From Citrobacter rodentium NBRC 105723 = DSM 16636 (GTDB lineage Bacteria; Pseudomonadota; Gammaproteobacteria; Enterobacterales; Enterobacteriaceae): DNA of 64,000 nt. The stretch is taken from positions 5,022,001 through 5,086,000 of the forward strand of contig NZ_CP082833.1 in assembly GCF_021278985.1 (NCBI RefSeq). The letters are read 5' to 3'. The notes beneath the pieces were generated by a model. That model saw only the letters and a program-made list of their open reading frames with translations, was not told the origin of the DNA and made no database searches. This document shows, piece after piece, positions 32,674 to 40,295 of the stretch. Each line of letters starts with the position of its first letter. The stretch's first letter is position 1. Both the position numbers and the translations under genes were made by a program.

Positions 32674-34665
32674 ATGTTCGGAAAATTAACACTGGATGCA
32701 GTCCCGTACCATGAACCCATTATCATGGTTACGATTGCGGGCATTATTATAGGTGGTCTGGCCATACTGGGCTTAATCACTTACTTCGGTAAGTGGAGCT
32801 ACCTGTGGAAAGAGTGGCTGACTTCGGTTGACCACAAGCGTCTTGGCATCATGTATGTCATCGTCGCTATCGTGATGCTGCTGCGTGGCTTTGCCGACGC
32901 CATTATGATGCGTAGCCAGCAGGCGCTGGCCTCGGCGGGCGAAGCGGGCTTCCTGCCGCCTCACCACTACGATCAGGTCTTCACCGCTCACGGCGTGATC
33001 ATGATCTTCTTCGTGGCGATGCCATTCGTTATCGGTCTGATGAACCTGGTGGTTCCGCTACAGATCGGCGCGCGTGACGTTGCGTTCCCGTTCCTCAACA
33101 ACCTGAGCTTCTGGTTCACGGTTGTCGGCGTCATTCTGGTTAACCTCTCGCTGGGCGTTGGTGAATTCGCGCAGACCGGTTGGCTGGCCTATCCGCCGCT
33201 TTCGGGAATAGAGTACAGTCCCAGCGTCGGGGTCGATTACTGGATATGGGCGTTGCAGCTCTCCGGTATCGGGACAACGTTAACCGGCATCAACTTCTTC
33301 GTTACCATTCTGAAGATGCGCGCGCCGGGCATGACGATGTTCAAGATGCCGGTATTTACCTGGGCCTCTCTGTGCGCCAACGTGCTGATCATCGCCTCCT
33401 TCCCGATTCTGACGGTTACCATCGCGTTGCTGACGCTGGATCGCTATCTGGGCACCCATTTCTTTACCAACGATATGGGCGGCAACATGATGATGTACAT
33501 CAACCTGATCTGGGCCTGGGGCCATCCGGAAGTGTACATTCTGATCCTGCCGGTCTTCGGGGTGTTCTCCGAAATCGCAGCGACCTTCTCGCGTAAACGT
33601 CTGTTTGGTTACACCTCGCTGGTGTGGGCAACGATTTGTATTACCGTTCTGTCGTTCATCGTCTGGCTGCACCACTTCTTCACCATGGGTGCGGGCGCCA
33701 ACGTAAACGCCTTCTTCGGTATTACCACTATGATTATCGCCATCCCGACCGGGGTGAAGATCTTCAACTGGCTGTTCACCATGTATCAGGGCCGTATCGT
33801 ATTCCACTCCGCGATGCTGTGGACGATTGGCTTCATCGTGACCTTCTCTGTCGGTGGTATGACCGGCGTCCTGCTGGCGGTACCGGGCGCGGACTTCGTT
33901 CTGCATAACAGCCTGTTCCTGATTGCGCACTTCCATAACGTCATCATCGGCGGCGTGGTCTTCGGCTGCTTCGCCGGTATGACCTACTGGTGGCCGAAAG
34001 CCTTCGGCTTCAAGCTGAACGAGACCTGGGGTAAACGCGCCTTCTGGTTCTGGATTATCGGCTTCTTCGTGGCGTTTATGCCGCTGTACGTGCTGGGCTT
34101 TATGGGGATGACCCGTCGTCTGAGCCAGCAGATTGACCCGCAGTTCCACCCGATGCTGATGGTGGCGGCAGCCGGCGCGGCGCTGATTGCGCTGGGTATT
34201 CTGTGCCTGGTGATTCAGATCTACGTCTCTATCCGCGACCGCGAGCAGAACCGCGATCTGACCGGCGACCCGTGGGGCGGCCGTACGCTGGAATGGGCAA
34301 CCTCCTCCCCGCCTCCGTTCTATAACTTTGCCGTTGTGCCGCACGTTCACGAGCGTGACGCCTTCTGGGAAATGAAAGAGAAAGGCGAAGCGTACAAGCA
34401 GCCAGCGCAGTATGAAGAGATTCATATGCCGAAAAACAGCGGCGCCGGTATCGTCATTGCCGCCTTCGCGACCCTTTTCGGTTTCGCCATGATCTGGCAT
34501 ATCTGGTGGCTGGCGATTGCAAGCTTCGCAGGCATGATCATCAGCTGGATTGTGAAGAGCTTTGACGAGGACGTGGACTACTACGTACCAGTCCATGAAG
34601 TCGAAAAACTGGAAAACCAGCATTTCGATGAGATTACTAAGGCAGGGCTGAAAAATGGCAACTGA
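32674..34665 (+). CDS. cyoB: Cytochrome bo3 ubiquinol oxidase subunit I
   Basis: The 663-residue catalytic subunit binds haem b, haem o3 and CuB. The copper and haem ligands lie in WAWGHPEVYILILP (His and the cross-linked Tyr), WLHHFF (two CuB His) and IAHFHNVIIGG (haem His). About fifteen hydrophobic helices fit the family. Quinol oxidation at the membrane is coupled to proton pumping. It overlaps cyoC by 11 bases. Confidence 0.97.
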   Translation: MFGKLTLDAVPYHEPIIMVTIAGIIIGGLAILGLITYFGKWSYLWKEWLTSVDHKRLGIMYVIVAIVMLLRGFADAIMMRSQQALASAGEAGFLPPHHYDQVFTAHGVIMIFFVAMPFVIGLMNLVVPLQIGARDVAFPFLNNLSFWFTVVGVILVNLSLGVGEFAQTGWLAYPPLSGIEYSPSVGVDYWIWALQLSGIGTTLTGINFFVTILKMRAPGMTMFKMPVFTWASLCANVLIIASFPILTVTIALLTLDRYLGTHFFTNDMGGNMMMYINLIWAWGHPEVYILILPVFGVFSEIAATFSRKRLFGYTSLVWATICITVLSFIVWLHHFFTMGAGANVNAFFGITTMIIAIPTGVKIFNWLFTMYQGRIVFHSAMLWTIGFIVTFSVGGMTGVLLAVPGADFVLHNSLFLIAHFHNVIIGGVVFGCFAGMTYWWPKAFGFKLNETWGKRAFWFWIIGFFVAFMPLYVLGFMGMTRRLSQQIDPQFHPMLMVAAAGAALIALGILCLVIQIYVSIRDREQNRDLTGDPWGGRTLEWATSSPPPFYNFAVVPHVHERDAFWEMKEKGEAYKQPAQYEEIHMPKNSGAGIVIAAFATLFGFAMIWHIWWLAIASFAGMIISWIVKSFDEDVDYYVPVHEVEKLENQHFDEITKAGLKNGN

Positions 34666-35269
34666 TACTTTAACGCACGCGACTGCCCACGCGCACGAAC
34701 ACGGGCATCACGACGCAGGCCAGACCAAAATCTTCGGATTCTGGATCTACCTGATGAGCGACTGCATTCTGTTCTCTATTCTGTTTGCCACCTACGCCGT
34801 TCTGGTGAACGGCACGGCGGGCGGCCCGACAGGTAAGGACATTTTTGAACTGCCGTTCGTTCTGGTTGAAACTTTCCTGCTGTTGTTCAGCTCCATCACC
34901 TACGGCATGGCGGCGATCGCCATGCACAAGAACAACAAGAGCCAGGTTGTCTCCTGGCTGGCGCTGACCTTCCTGTTCGGCGCCGGGTTTATCGGGATGG
35001 AAATCTATGAGTTCCATCACCTGATTGTTAACGGTATGGGTCCGGATCGCAGCGGCTTCCTGTCGGCGTTCTTCGCGCTGGTCGGTACTCACGGCCTGCA
35101 CGTCACCTCCGGTCTTATCTGGATGGCGGTGCTGATGGTGCAAATCGCCCGTCGCGGCCTGACCAGCACTAACCGTACGCGCATCATGTGCCTGAGCCTG
35201 TTCTGGCACTTCCTTGATGTGGTTTGGATCTGCGTGTTCACTGTTGTTTATCTGATGGGGGCGATGTAA
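34655..35269 (+). CDS. cyoC: Cytochrome bo3 ubiquinol oxidase subunit III
   Basis: The 204-residue subunit III has five hydrophobic helices after a His-rich N-terminus (HATAHAHEHGHHDAGQ). It stabilises the oxidase and has no cofactor. It overlaps cyoB at its start and shares one base with cyoD in TAATG, so translation of the operon is tightly coupled. Confidence 0.96.
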   Translation: MATDTLTHATAHAHEHGHHDAGQTKIFGFWIYLMSDCILFSILFATYAVLVNGTAGGPTGKDIFELPFVLVETFLLLFSSITYGMAAIAMHKNNKSQVVSWLALTFLFGAGFIGMEIYEFHHLIVNGMGPDRSGFLSAFFALVGTHGLHVTSGLIWMAVLMVQIARRGLTSTNRTRIMCLSLFWHFLDVVWICVFTVVYLMGAM

Positions 35270-35598
35270 TGAGTCATTCTAACGATCACGGCGGCGCGTC
35301 CCACGGCAGCGTGAAAACCTATATGACAGGCTTTATCCTGTCGATCATCCTGACGGTCATTCCGTTCTGGATGGTCATGACGGGCGCGGCCTCTCCGGGC
35401 GTAATTCTGGGAACCATCCTGGCAATGGCAGTGGTGCAGATTCTGGTGCATCTGGTGTGCTTCCTGCACATGAACACCAAATCTGACGAAGGCTGGAACA
35501 TGACGGCTTTTGTCTTTACCGTGCTGATCATCGCCATTCTGGTTGTAGGCTCCATCTGGATCATGTGGAACCTCAACTACAACATGATGATGCACTAA
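35269..35598 (+). CDS. cyoD: Cytochrome bo3 ubiquinol oxidase subunit IV
   Basis: The 109-residue subunit IV has three transmembrane helices and assists CuB binding and assembly of subunit I. The start at 35269 is chosen because ATG overlaps the cyoC stop and gives the E. coli length. The frame is open 15 codons further upstream but that lies inside cyoC. Confidence 0.95.
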   Translation: MSHSNDHGGASHGSVKTYMTGFILSIILTVIPFWMVMTGAASPGVILGTILAMAVVQILVHLVCFLHMNTKSDEGWNMTAFVFTVLIIAILVVGSIWIMWNLNYNMMMH

Positions 35599-35609
35599 GA
35601 GCGGCGGTT

Positions 35610-36500
35610 ATGATGTTTAAGCAATACCTGCAAGTAACGAAACCAGGCATCATCTTTGGCAACCTGATCTCGGTGATCGGAGGGTTTCTGCTGGCCTCGA
35701 AGGGCAGTATTGATTACCCCCTGTTTATCTACACGCTGGTTGGGGTGTCACTGGTTGTGGCGTCGGGTTGTGTATTTAACAACTACATCGACAGGGATAT
35801 CGACAGGAAGATGGAAAGGACCAAAAATCGGGTGCTGGTTAAAGGTCTGATTTCTCCTGCGGTCTCGCTGGTGTACGCCACCCTGCTGGGTATTGCTGGC
35901 TTCATGCTGCTGTGGTTTGGCGCGAATCCTCTGGCCTGCTGGCTGGGGGTGATGGGCTTTGTGGTGTATGTGGGCGTTTATAGCCTGTATATGAAACGCC
36001 ACTCGGTCTACGGTACGCTGATTGGTTCTCTCTCCGGCGCTGCGCCGCCGGTGATTGGCTACTGCGCGGTCACCAACGAGTTCGACAGCGGCGCGCTCAT
36101 TCTGCTGGCGATTTTCAGCCTGTGGCAAATGCCCCACTCCTATGCCATCGCCATTTTCCGCTTTAAGGATTATCAGGCGGCGAATATCCCGGTGCTGCCG
36201 GTGGTGAAAGGCATTTCGGTGGCCAAGAACCACATTACGCTGTACATCATCGCTTTTGCCATCGCCACCCTGATGCTCTCTCTCGGCGGTTACGCCGGGT
36301 ATAAATATCTGGTGGTTGCGGCGGCAGTCAGCGTCTGGTGGCTGGGGATGGCGCTGCGCGGCTATAAAGTGGAAGATGACCGCATCTGGGCGCGTAAGCT
36401 GTTTGGCTTCTCTATCATCGCCATTACCGCCCTGAGCGTGATGATGTCCGTCGACTTTATGGTGCCGGATTCACACAGCCTGCTGACTTACGTCTGGTAA
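35610..36500 (+). CDS. cyoE: Protohaem IX farnesyltransferase (haem O synthase)
   Basis: The 296-residue UbiA-family prenyltransferase converts haem B to haem O using farnesyl diphosphate, supplying the oxidase encoded upstream. The Asp-rich motif NNYIDRDIDRKMERTKNR is present, with several transmembrane helices. The start MMFKQYLQVTKPG at 35610 matches E. coli; the longer open frame overlaps cyoD. A strong terminator follows. Confidence 0.96.
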   Translation: MMFKQYLQVTKPGIIFGNLISVIGGFLLASKGSIDYPLFIYTLVGVSLVVASGCVFNNYIDRDIDRKMERTKNRVLVKGLISPAVSLVYATLLGIAGFMLLWFGANPLACWLGVMGFVVYVGVYSLYMKRHSVYGTLIGSLSGAAPPVIGYCAVTNEFDSGALILLAIFSLWQMPHSYAIAIFRFKDYQAANIPVLPVVKGISVAKNHITLYIIAFAIATLMLSLGGYAGYKYLVVAAAVSVWWLGMALRGYKVEDDRIWARKLFGFSIIAITALSVMMSVDFMVPDSHSLLTYVW

Positions 36501-36513
36501 GAAAAGAGATCGG

Positions 36514-36539
36514 AAAAAAGGCGCTTCGGCGCCTTTTTT
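36514..36539. terminator. cyo operon terminator
   Basis: GGCGC-TTCG-GCGCC flanked by A-run and T-run (AAAAAAGGCGC / GCGCCTTTTTT) is a classic bidirectional terminator. It also serves the convergent IclR-type gene that ends at 36545. Confidence 0.9.
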
Positions 36540-36544
36540 ATTTG

Positions 36545-37303
36545 CTAACTCACCAGCATCGCCTGCGCGCTATAAAGCAAATTCAGATGATCCCGGCACA
36601 GCGCCTCAAGCGTGGTACGTGACTGATGGCTGGTTAAGCTGAGCGCCCCCCAGTATAGCCCTTCCCTGTCGGCAAGCGGCACGGCGATAACCAACATACC
36701 AATCTCAAATTCCTGCTCAATCGTTGCGTACCCCTGACGGCGCACCTGCGCAATAAGCGCCATTAACTCGTCAACGCCGGTCACCGTATAAGGAGTGCGC
36801 TGCTCGCGGGGAATACGTCGCAATACCGCCTCGCACTCGGTTTCCGGCAGCGAAGCCAGCCACAGGCGTCCACCGGCGGTGCAGTGTATCGGCACCCGTT
36901 CGCCAAGACGCACCGAGGTCGAGTTGAACGGCGTATGCCTGCTGCGGGCAATGTACACAAGCTCGTTGTCATCAATCACCCCGACAGAAGCATGTTCTTC
37001 GGTACGGCTGGCGACGTACTCCACAATGGGCCGCACCATCCGCGGAAACTGAGCGGAATCGACGTAAGCCTGCCCCAGGCGCAGCGTTTTCGCCATCAGC
37101 CAGTAGAAGCGGCCATCGGTGGCAAGATAGCCTTCATGCACCAGCGTCAGAAAAAAACGCCGGGCGGCGCTCTGGGTCAGACCGCTCATTTTCGCTGCCT
37201 GCGGCACCGTCAGGCGCGGATGCTCCTTCGAAAAAAGCTGGATCAACGCCAGCCCTTTTTGCAGCCCAACGATCAGATCGCGCTGATGAATCTCGTTTTG
37301 CAT
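36545..37303 (-). CDS. IclR-family transcriptional regulator of the adjacent catabolic cluster
   Basis: The 252-residue protein has an N-terminal winged helix (about 10-65: GLQKGLALIQLFSKEHPRL, then VPQAAKMSGLTQSAARRFFL). The C-terminal IclR effector domain covers about 80-248 (RTEEHASVGVIDDNELVYIA, RVPIHCTAGGRLWLA). It is closest in style to the PcaR/PobR/PcaU group that respond to aromatic or hydroaromatic acids. It is divergent from the aroE-like gene across 152 bases holding a palindrome plus a direct repeat, so it very likely controls that operon and itself. Activator or repressor cannot be told from sequence. Confidence 0.85.
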   Translation of the reverse strand: MQNEIHQRDLIVGLQKGLALIQLFSKEHPRLTVPQAAKMSGLTQSAARRFFLTLVHEGYLATDGRFYWLMAKTLRLGQAYVDSAQFPRMVRPIVEYVASRTEEHASVGVIDDNELVYIARSRHTPFNSTSVRLGERVPIHCTAGGRLWLASLPETECEAVLRRIPREQRTPYTVTGVDELMALIAQVRRQGYATIEQEFEIGMLVIAVPLADREGLYWGALSLTSHQSRTTLEALCRDHLNLLYSAQAMLVS

Positions 37304-37340
37304 AGTTGTTCACAATTTTGCAACAGAGGAAGTCAATTAC

Positions 37341-37370
37341 TGCGATTATCGCACTCCAGTTGCGATTAAC
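37341..37370. promoter_or_regulatory. candidate IclR-type operator (palindrome plus direct repeat)
   Basis: TGCGATTATCGCA (37341-37353) is a perfect palindrome of TGCGAT half-sites. The same half-site TGCGATTA recurs as a direct repeat at 37361. A palindrome followed by a third, direct copy resembles the three-repeat operator of PcaU/PobR. It lies between the divergent regulator and the catabolic operon. Confidence 0.6.
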
Positions 37371-37455
37371 AACCCATCTGCCCGAATTCTGCGTTGTTGC
37401 TCACCGCTTTCATTGAAATACTTTGGCAACAGATTATTAACAAGAGAGGTGAGTC

Positions 37456-38277
37456 ATGGTCAGCGGATTTACTCAGATCGTCGCCATTATCGGGCATCCC
37501 ATAACTCAGGTGAAATCACCGGAAAATTTTAATCACTACTTTGCCAGCCAGCGCATGGATAAAGTGATGATCCCGGTCGATATTGCGCCGGACGCCGTCG
37601 CCGCCTACCTGAACGCCCTGCGCGGCTGGCAGAATATGAGCGGTATTCTGGTTACCGTACCGCATAAGCAGCGCGTGGCTGAACTGCTTGATGCCCTGAC
37701 GCCCCGCGCCCGCCATCTCGGCGCAGTTAACGTGGTTCGCAAGCTGGATGATGGTCGTCTGGAGGGCGATATGCTGGACGGGGTGGGTTTCCAGCTCGCC
37801 GCTGAAGCACACGGTTTTCAGCCTGCCGGCAAGCGCGCCCTTCTCTCCGGCTGCGGAGGCGTGGGCAGCGCAATTGCCTGGGGGCTTTGCGAAGCAGGTA
37901 TCAGCCGCCTGGCGCTGTACGACCGCGACGATGCCTGCCGTCAGCGTCTCGAGAACCGCCTCATCACCCATTTCCCCAATACGCACATCACCGCGCTGCC
38001 TGATTCACTGGCGGAGATCGATCTGCTGATCAACGGATCGCCCGCGGGCATGGCGGGATTCGATCCGCTGCCGCTAAGCCAGACGCTGCTTGATACCCTG
38101 ACCGCAGCCACCCATGTCGCCGATGTGGTCACCACCCCGATAATCACGCCGCTGCTGGCTTTCGCTGGCGAGCGCGGCTGCCGCACGCAGACCGGCCCGG
38201 AACTGGCGATGGCGCAGATGGAGCTCATGGGCCAGTTCATCGGCGCGCTTGCGCCAACGCACGAGGCCACGCCATGA
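37456..38277 (+). CDS. shikimate dehydrogenase-like oxidoreductase
   Basis: The 273-residue protein is a member of the shikimate/quinate dehydrogenase family, but not the housekeeping AroE. The catalytic Lys71 (VTVPHK) and Asp108 (MLDGVG) are kept. The shikimate-binding regions differ: VKSPENFNHYF replaces SxSPxxHN, AVNVV replaces AVNT, and NGSPAGM replaces NATSxGM. The dinucleotide motif GCGGVGSAIA is followed by LYDRDD, whose Asp favours NAD over NADP. I infer NAD-dependent oxidation of a shikimate- or quinate-like ring alcohol. It is first in the operon and overlaps the next gene by 4 bases (ATGA). AGAGAGGTGAG precedes the start. Confidence 0.85.
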   Translation: MVSGFTQIVAIIGHPITQVKSPENFNHYFASQRMDKVMIPVDIAPDAVAAYLNALRGWQNMSGILVTVPHKQRVAELLDALTPRARHLGAVNVVRKLDDGRLEGDMLDGVGFQLAAEAHGFQPAGKRALLSGCGGVGSAIAWGLCEAGISRLALYDRDDACRQRLENRLITHFPNTHITALPDSLAEIDLLINGSPAGMAGFDPLPLSQTLLDTLTAATHVADVVTTPIITPLLAFAGERGCRTQTGPELAMAQMELMGQFIGALAPTHEATP

Positions 38278-39968
38278 AAAGCTGGGACGTTATTGTCATC
38301 GGCAGCGGTGCGGCGGGCTTTGCCGCTGCCGTCACCGCCTGCTGCCAGGGACTCTCGGTGCTCATGCTGGAAAAGGCGTCGCAATTTGGCGGCACTTCGG
38401 CTATCTCCGGCGGCGCTGTCTGGATCAACGATACCGACCAGGCGCGCAATCTCGGCAAAAGCGGCCCGGCTGAAGAGATGAAAACCTATCTGCGCACCAT
38501 TATCGGCGACGCCCACTATCGCCCGGAAATGATAGATGCTTTTGTTAACGCCGGTCGCGAAGCGCTGGCTTTTCTTGAGCGTGAAGGCGCGGTGAAATAC
38601 AGCCTGCGCCCCCTGTCGCCGGACTACTACCCCGATGAGCCGGGGGCAGTTGATGTGGGTCGCGCGCTGGAGGTAATTGAATACGACGGACGCAAGCTCG
38701 GCCAGCACTTCAAAGCGCTGCGCTCGCCGCCGCCGGGCATGCTGCTGTTCGGCGGTATGATGGTCAACCGCGTCGATATTCACCATTTTCTCTCTATGAG
38801 GCGCTCGTGGCGGTCGCTGGTCCACTGCGCCAGACTGCTGCTGCGCTATGGCCGCGACCGCCTGCGCTACCCGCGCGGCACCCGCCTGGCGATGGGTAAC
38901 GCGCTGATTGCCCGCATGGCGTCGCTGGCGCTGCGCAAAGGGCTGGAACTGGAGCTTAACGTCGACGTAAAAACGTTGACTGAACAGCAGGGTCGGGTCA
39001 CAGGCGTGGAAATTGAGCGCGACGGCAAAACGCTTACCCTGCACGCCCGTCGCGGCGTGGTGCTGGCCACCGGGGGCTTCGCCGCCGGACGTATTGCGCC
39101 GCAATTCCGCCCCGCCACCCGGCAGCACTACACGATGTCGCCCGCGACCAACGACGGCGCGGCGTTTCGATTAGGTCAGCCTCTGGGTGTACAGCAGGGG
39201 GCCGACCTGCCTTCCAACTTTTTCTGGGCGCCGGTTTCGGTGTTACGCCGCCCGGACGGCAGCGAGGAACGCTTTCCGCACCTGGTGACCGACCGGGCCA
39301 AGCCTGGGGTGATCGCCGTCAACCAGCATGGTATGCGCTTCGTCAACGAAGCGGACTCCTACCACCACTTTGTCAGCGCCATGCAGCAGCGGCCAGAAAA
39401 CGCCCCCTGCTTTCTGTTGTGCGACGCGCAGGCGATGAAACGCTACGGACTGGGGCTGGCGCGCCCGGCACCGGTCAACAACGATGCGCTGGTCAGCGCC
39501 GTTTATCTGTATCGGGCGGAAAGCCTCAGCGCGCTGGCCCAACAGCTGGATATTGACCCACAGCAGCTTGAGCAAACCGTTGCACGCTATAACCACGATG
39601 CGCAAACCGGCAACGACACCGCGTTTCATAAAGGGGGCAACAGCTACAACCGCACCCTGGGCGATCCGGCGCACCACCCTGACGCCTGTAACGCGCCGCT
39701 GCTCAGGGCGCCATTTTATGCCATCAGGATCTTCACCGGCGATTTAGGCACGTCGCGCGGGCTGGTCACGACAGCCGACGCGCAGGTCATCAACCAGCAG
39801 GGCCAGCCTGTTGGCGGGCTGTATGCCGTTGGCAACGATATGGACTCAATAATGGCCGGCACCTACCCCGGACCGGGAATCACCCTTGGCCCCGCGCTCA
39901 CCTTCGGCTATCTCGCCGCCATGCATATGACGCAAACATCCCCACTCAACGCAGGAGAAGCAGCATGA
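38274..39968 (+). CDS. FAD-dependent dehydrogenase, ketosteroid-1-dehydrogenase/flavocytochrome type (copy 1)
   Basis: The 564-residue flavoprotein belongs to the FAD_binding_2 (fumarate reductase / 3-ketosteroid-1-dehydrogenase) family. The FAD motif is VIVIGSGAAGFAAA (about 6-19), with GGTSAISGGAVW and, near the C-terminus, GLYAVGNDM. Residues resembling the catalytic Tyr set of ketosteroid dehydrogenases are present: Tyr118-Tyr119 (PDYYPDEPG), Tyr363 (NEADSYHHF) and Tyr531 with Gly535 (TYPGPGITLGPA). It probably dehydrogenates a ring ketone or ketoacid, or runs the reverse reduction; the substrate is unknown. It shares 4 bases with the gene on each side. Confidence 0.82.
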   Translation: MKSWDVIVIGSGAAGFAAAVTACCQGLSVLMLEKASQFGGTSAISGGAVWINDTDQARNLGKSGPAEEMKTYLRTIIGDAHYRPEMIDAFVNAGREALAFLEREGAVKYSLRPLSPDYYPDEPGAVDVGRALEVIEYDGRKLGQHFKALRSPPPGMLLFGGMMVNRVDIHHFLSMRRSWRSLVHCARLLLRYGRDRLRYPRGTRLAMGNALIARMASLALRKGLELELNVDVKTLTEQQGRVTGVEIERDGKTLTLHARRGVVLATGGFAAGRIAPQFRPATRQHYTMSPATNDGAAFRLGQPLGVQQGADLPSNFFWAPVSVLRRPDGSEERFPHLVTDRAKPGVIAVNQHGMRFVNEADSYHHFVSAMQQRPENAPCFLLCDAQAMKRYGLGLARPAPVNNDALVSAVYLYRAESLSALAQQLDIDPQQLEQTVARYNHDAQTGNDTAFHKGGNSYNRTLGDPAHHPDACNAPLLRAPFYAIRIFTGDLGTSRGLVTTADAQVINQQGQPVGGLYAVGNDMDSIMAGTYPGPGITLGPALTFGYLAAMHMTQTSPLNAGEAA

Positions 39969-40285
39969 TTTACGAAAAACGTACCTATACGATCAACCCG
40001 CTGAAAATGGCCGAATGGCTGGCGCTGTACAAAAGCGACGCTTACGCGGTGCAGACCGAACATCTCGGCAAACTGATCGGCTTTTTCTTTACTGAAATCG
40101 GCGTGGTGAATCAGGTTGTGCACATCTGGGCCTGGGAGAGTCTGGACGATCGCTTAATGCGCCGCGCGCGGATGGCGCAGGATAAGCGCTGGCAGACCTT
40201 TTCGCGTAAGAACCGCGAACTGGCGGCGGTCGAACGCCTTGAGTCGGTGCTGATGCGTCCAACCGATTTCTCTCCGCTGCAATAA
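39965..40285 (+). CDS. NIPSNAP-family small protein
   Basis: The 106-residue protein has the NIPSNAP/dimeric alpha-beta barrel pattern (MIYEKRTYTINPLKMAEWLALY, then HIWAWESLDDRLMRRARMAQD). Members are small cytosolic proteins of unclear function, often found with catabolic oxidoreductases. It lies between two FAD dehydrogenases, overlaps the first by 4 bases and ends 10 bases before the second. That position suggests it helps the same pathway, perhaps as a ring-modifying enzyme or accessory. The family assignment is by pattern only. Confidence 0.75.
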   Translation: MIYEKRTYTINPLKMAEWLALYKSDAYAVQTEHLGKLIGFFFTEIGVVNQVVHIWAWESLDDRLMRRARMAQDKRWQTFSRKNRELAAVERLESVLMRPTDFSPLQ

Positions 40286-40295
40286 GGGGACCACC

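Noticed and set aside
33280..34623. 447-codon minus-strand frame across cyoB
   Set aside because: Shadow of cyoB with His/Gln/Arg-rich, non-protein-like composition.
37941..39128. 395-codon minus-strand frame across the aroE-like gene and first flavoprotein gene
   Set aside because: Antisense to two overlapping genes with clear domain motifs; no start signal.
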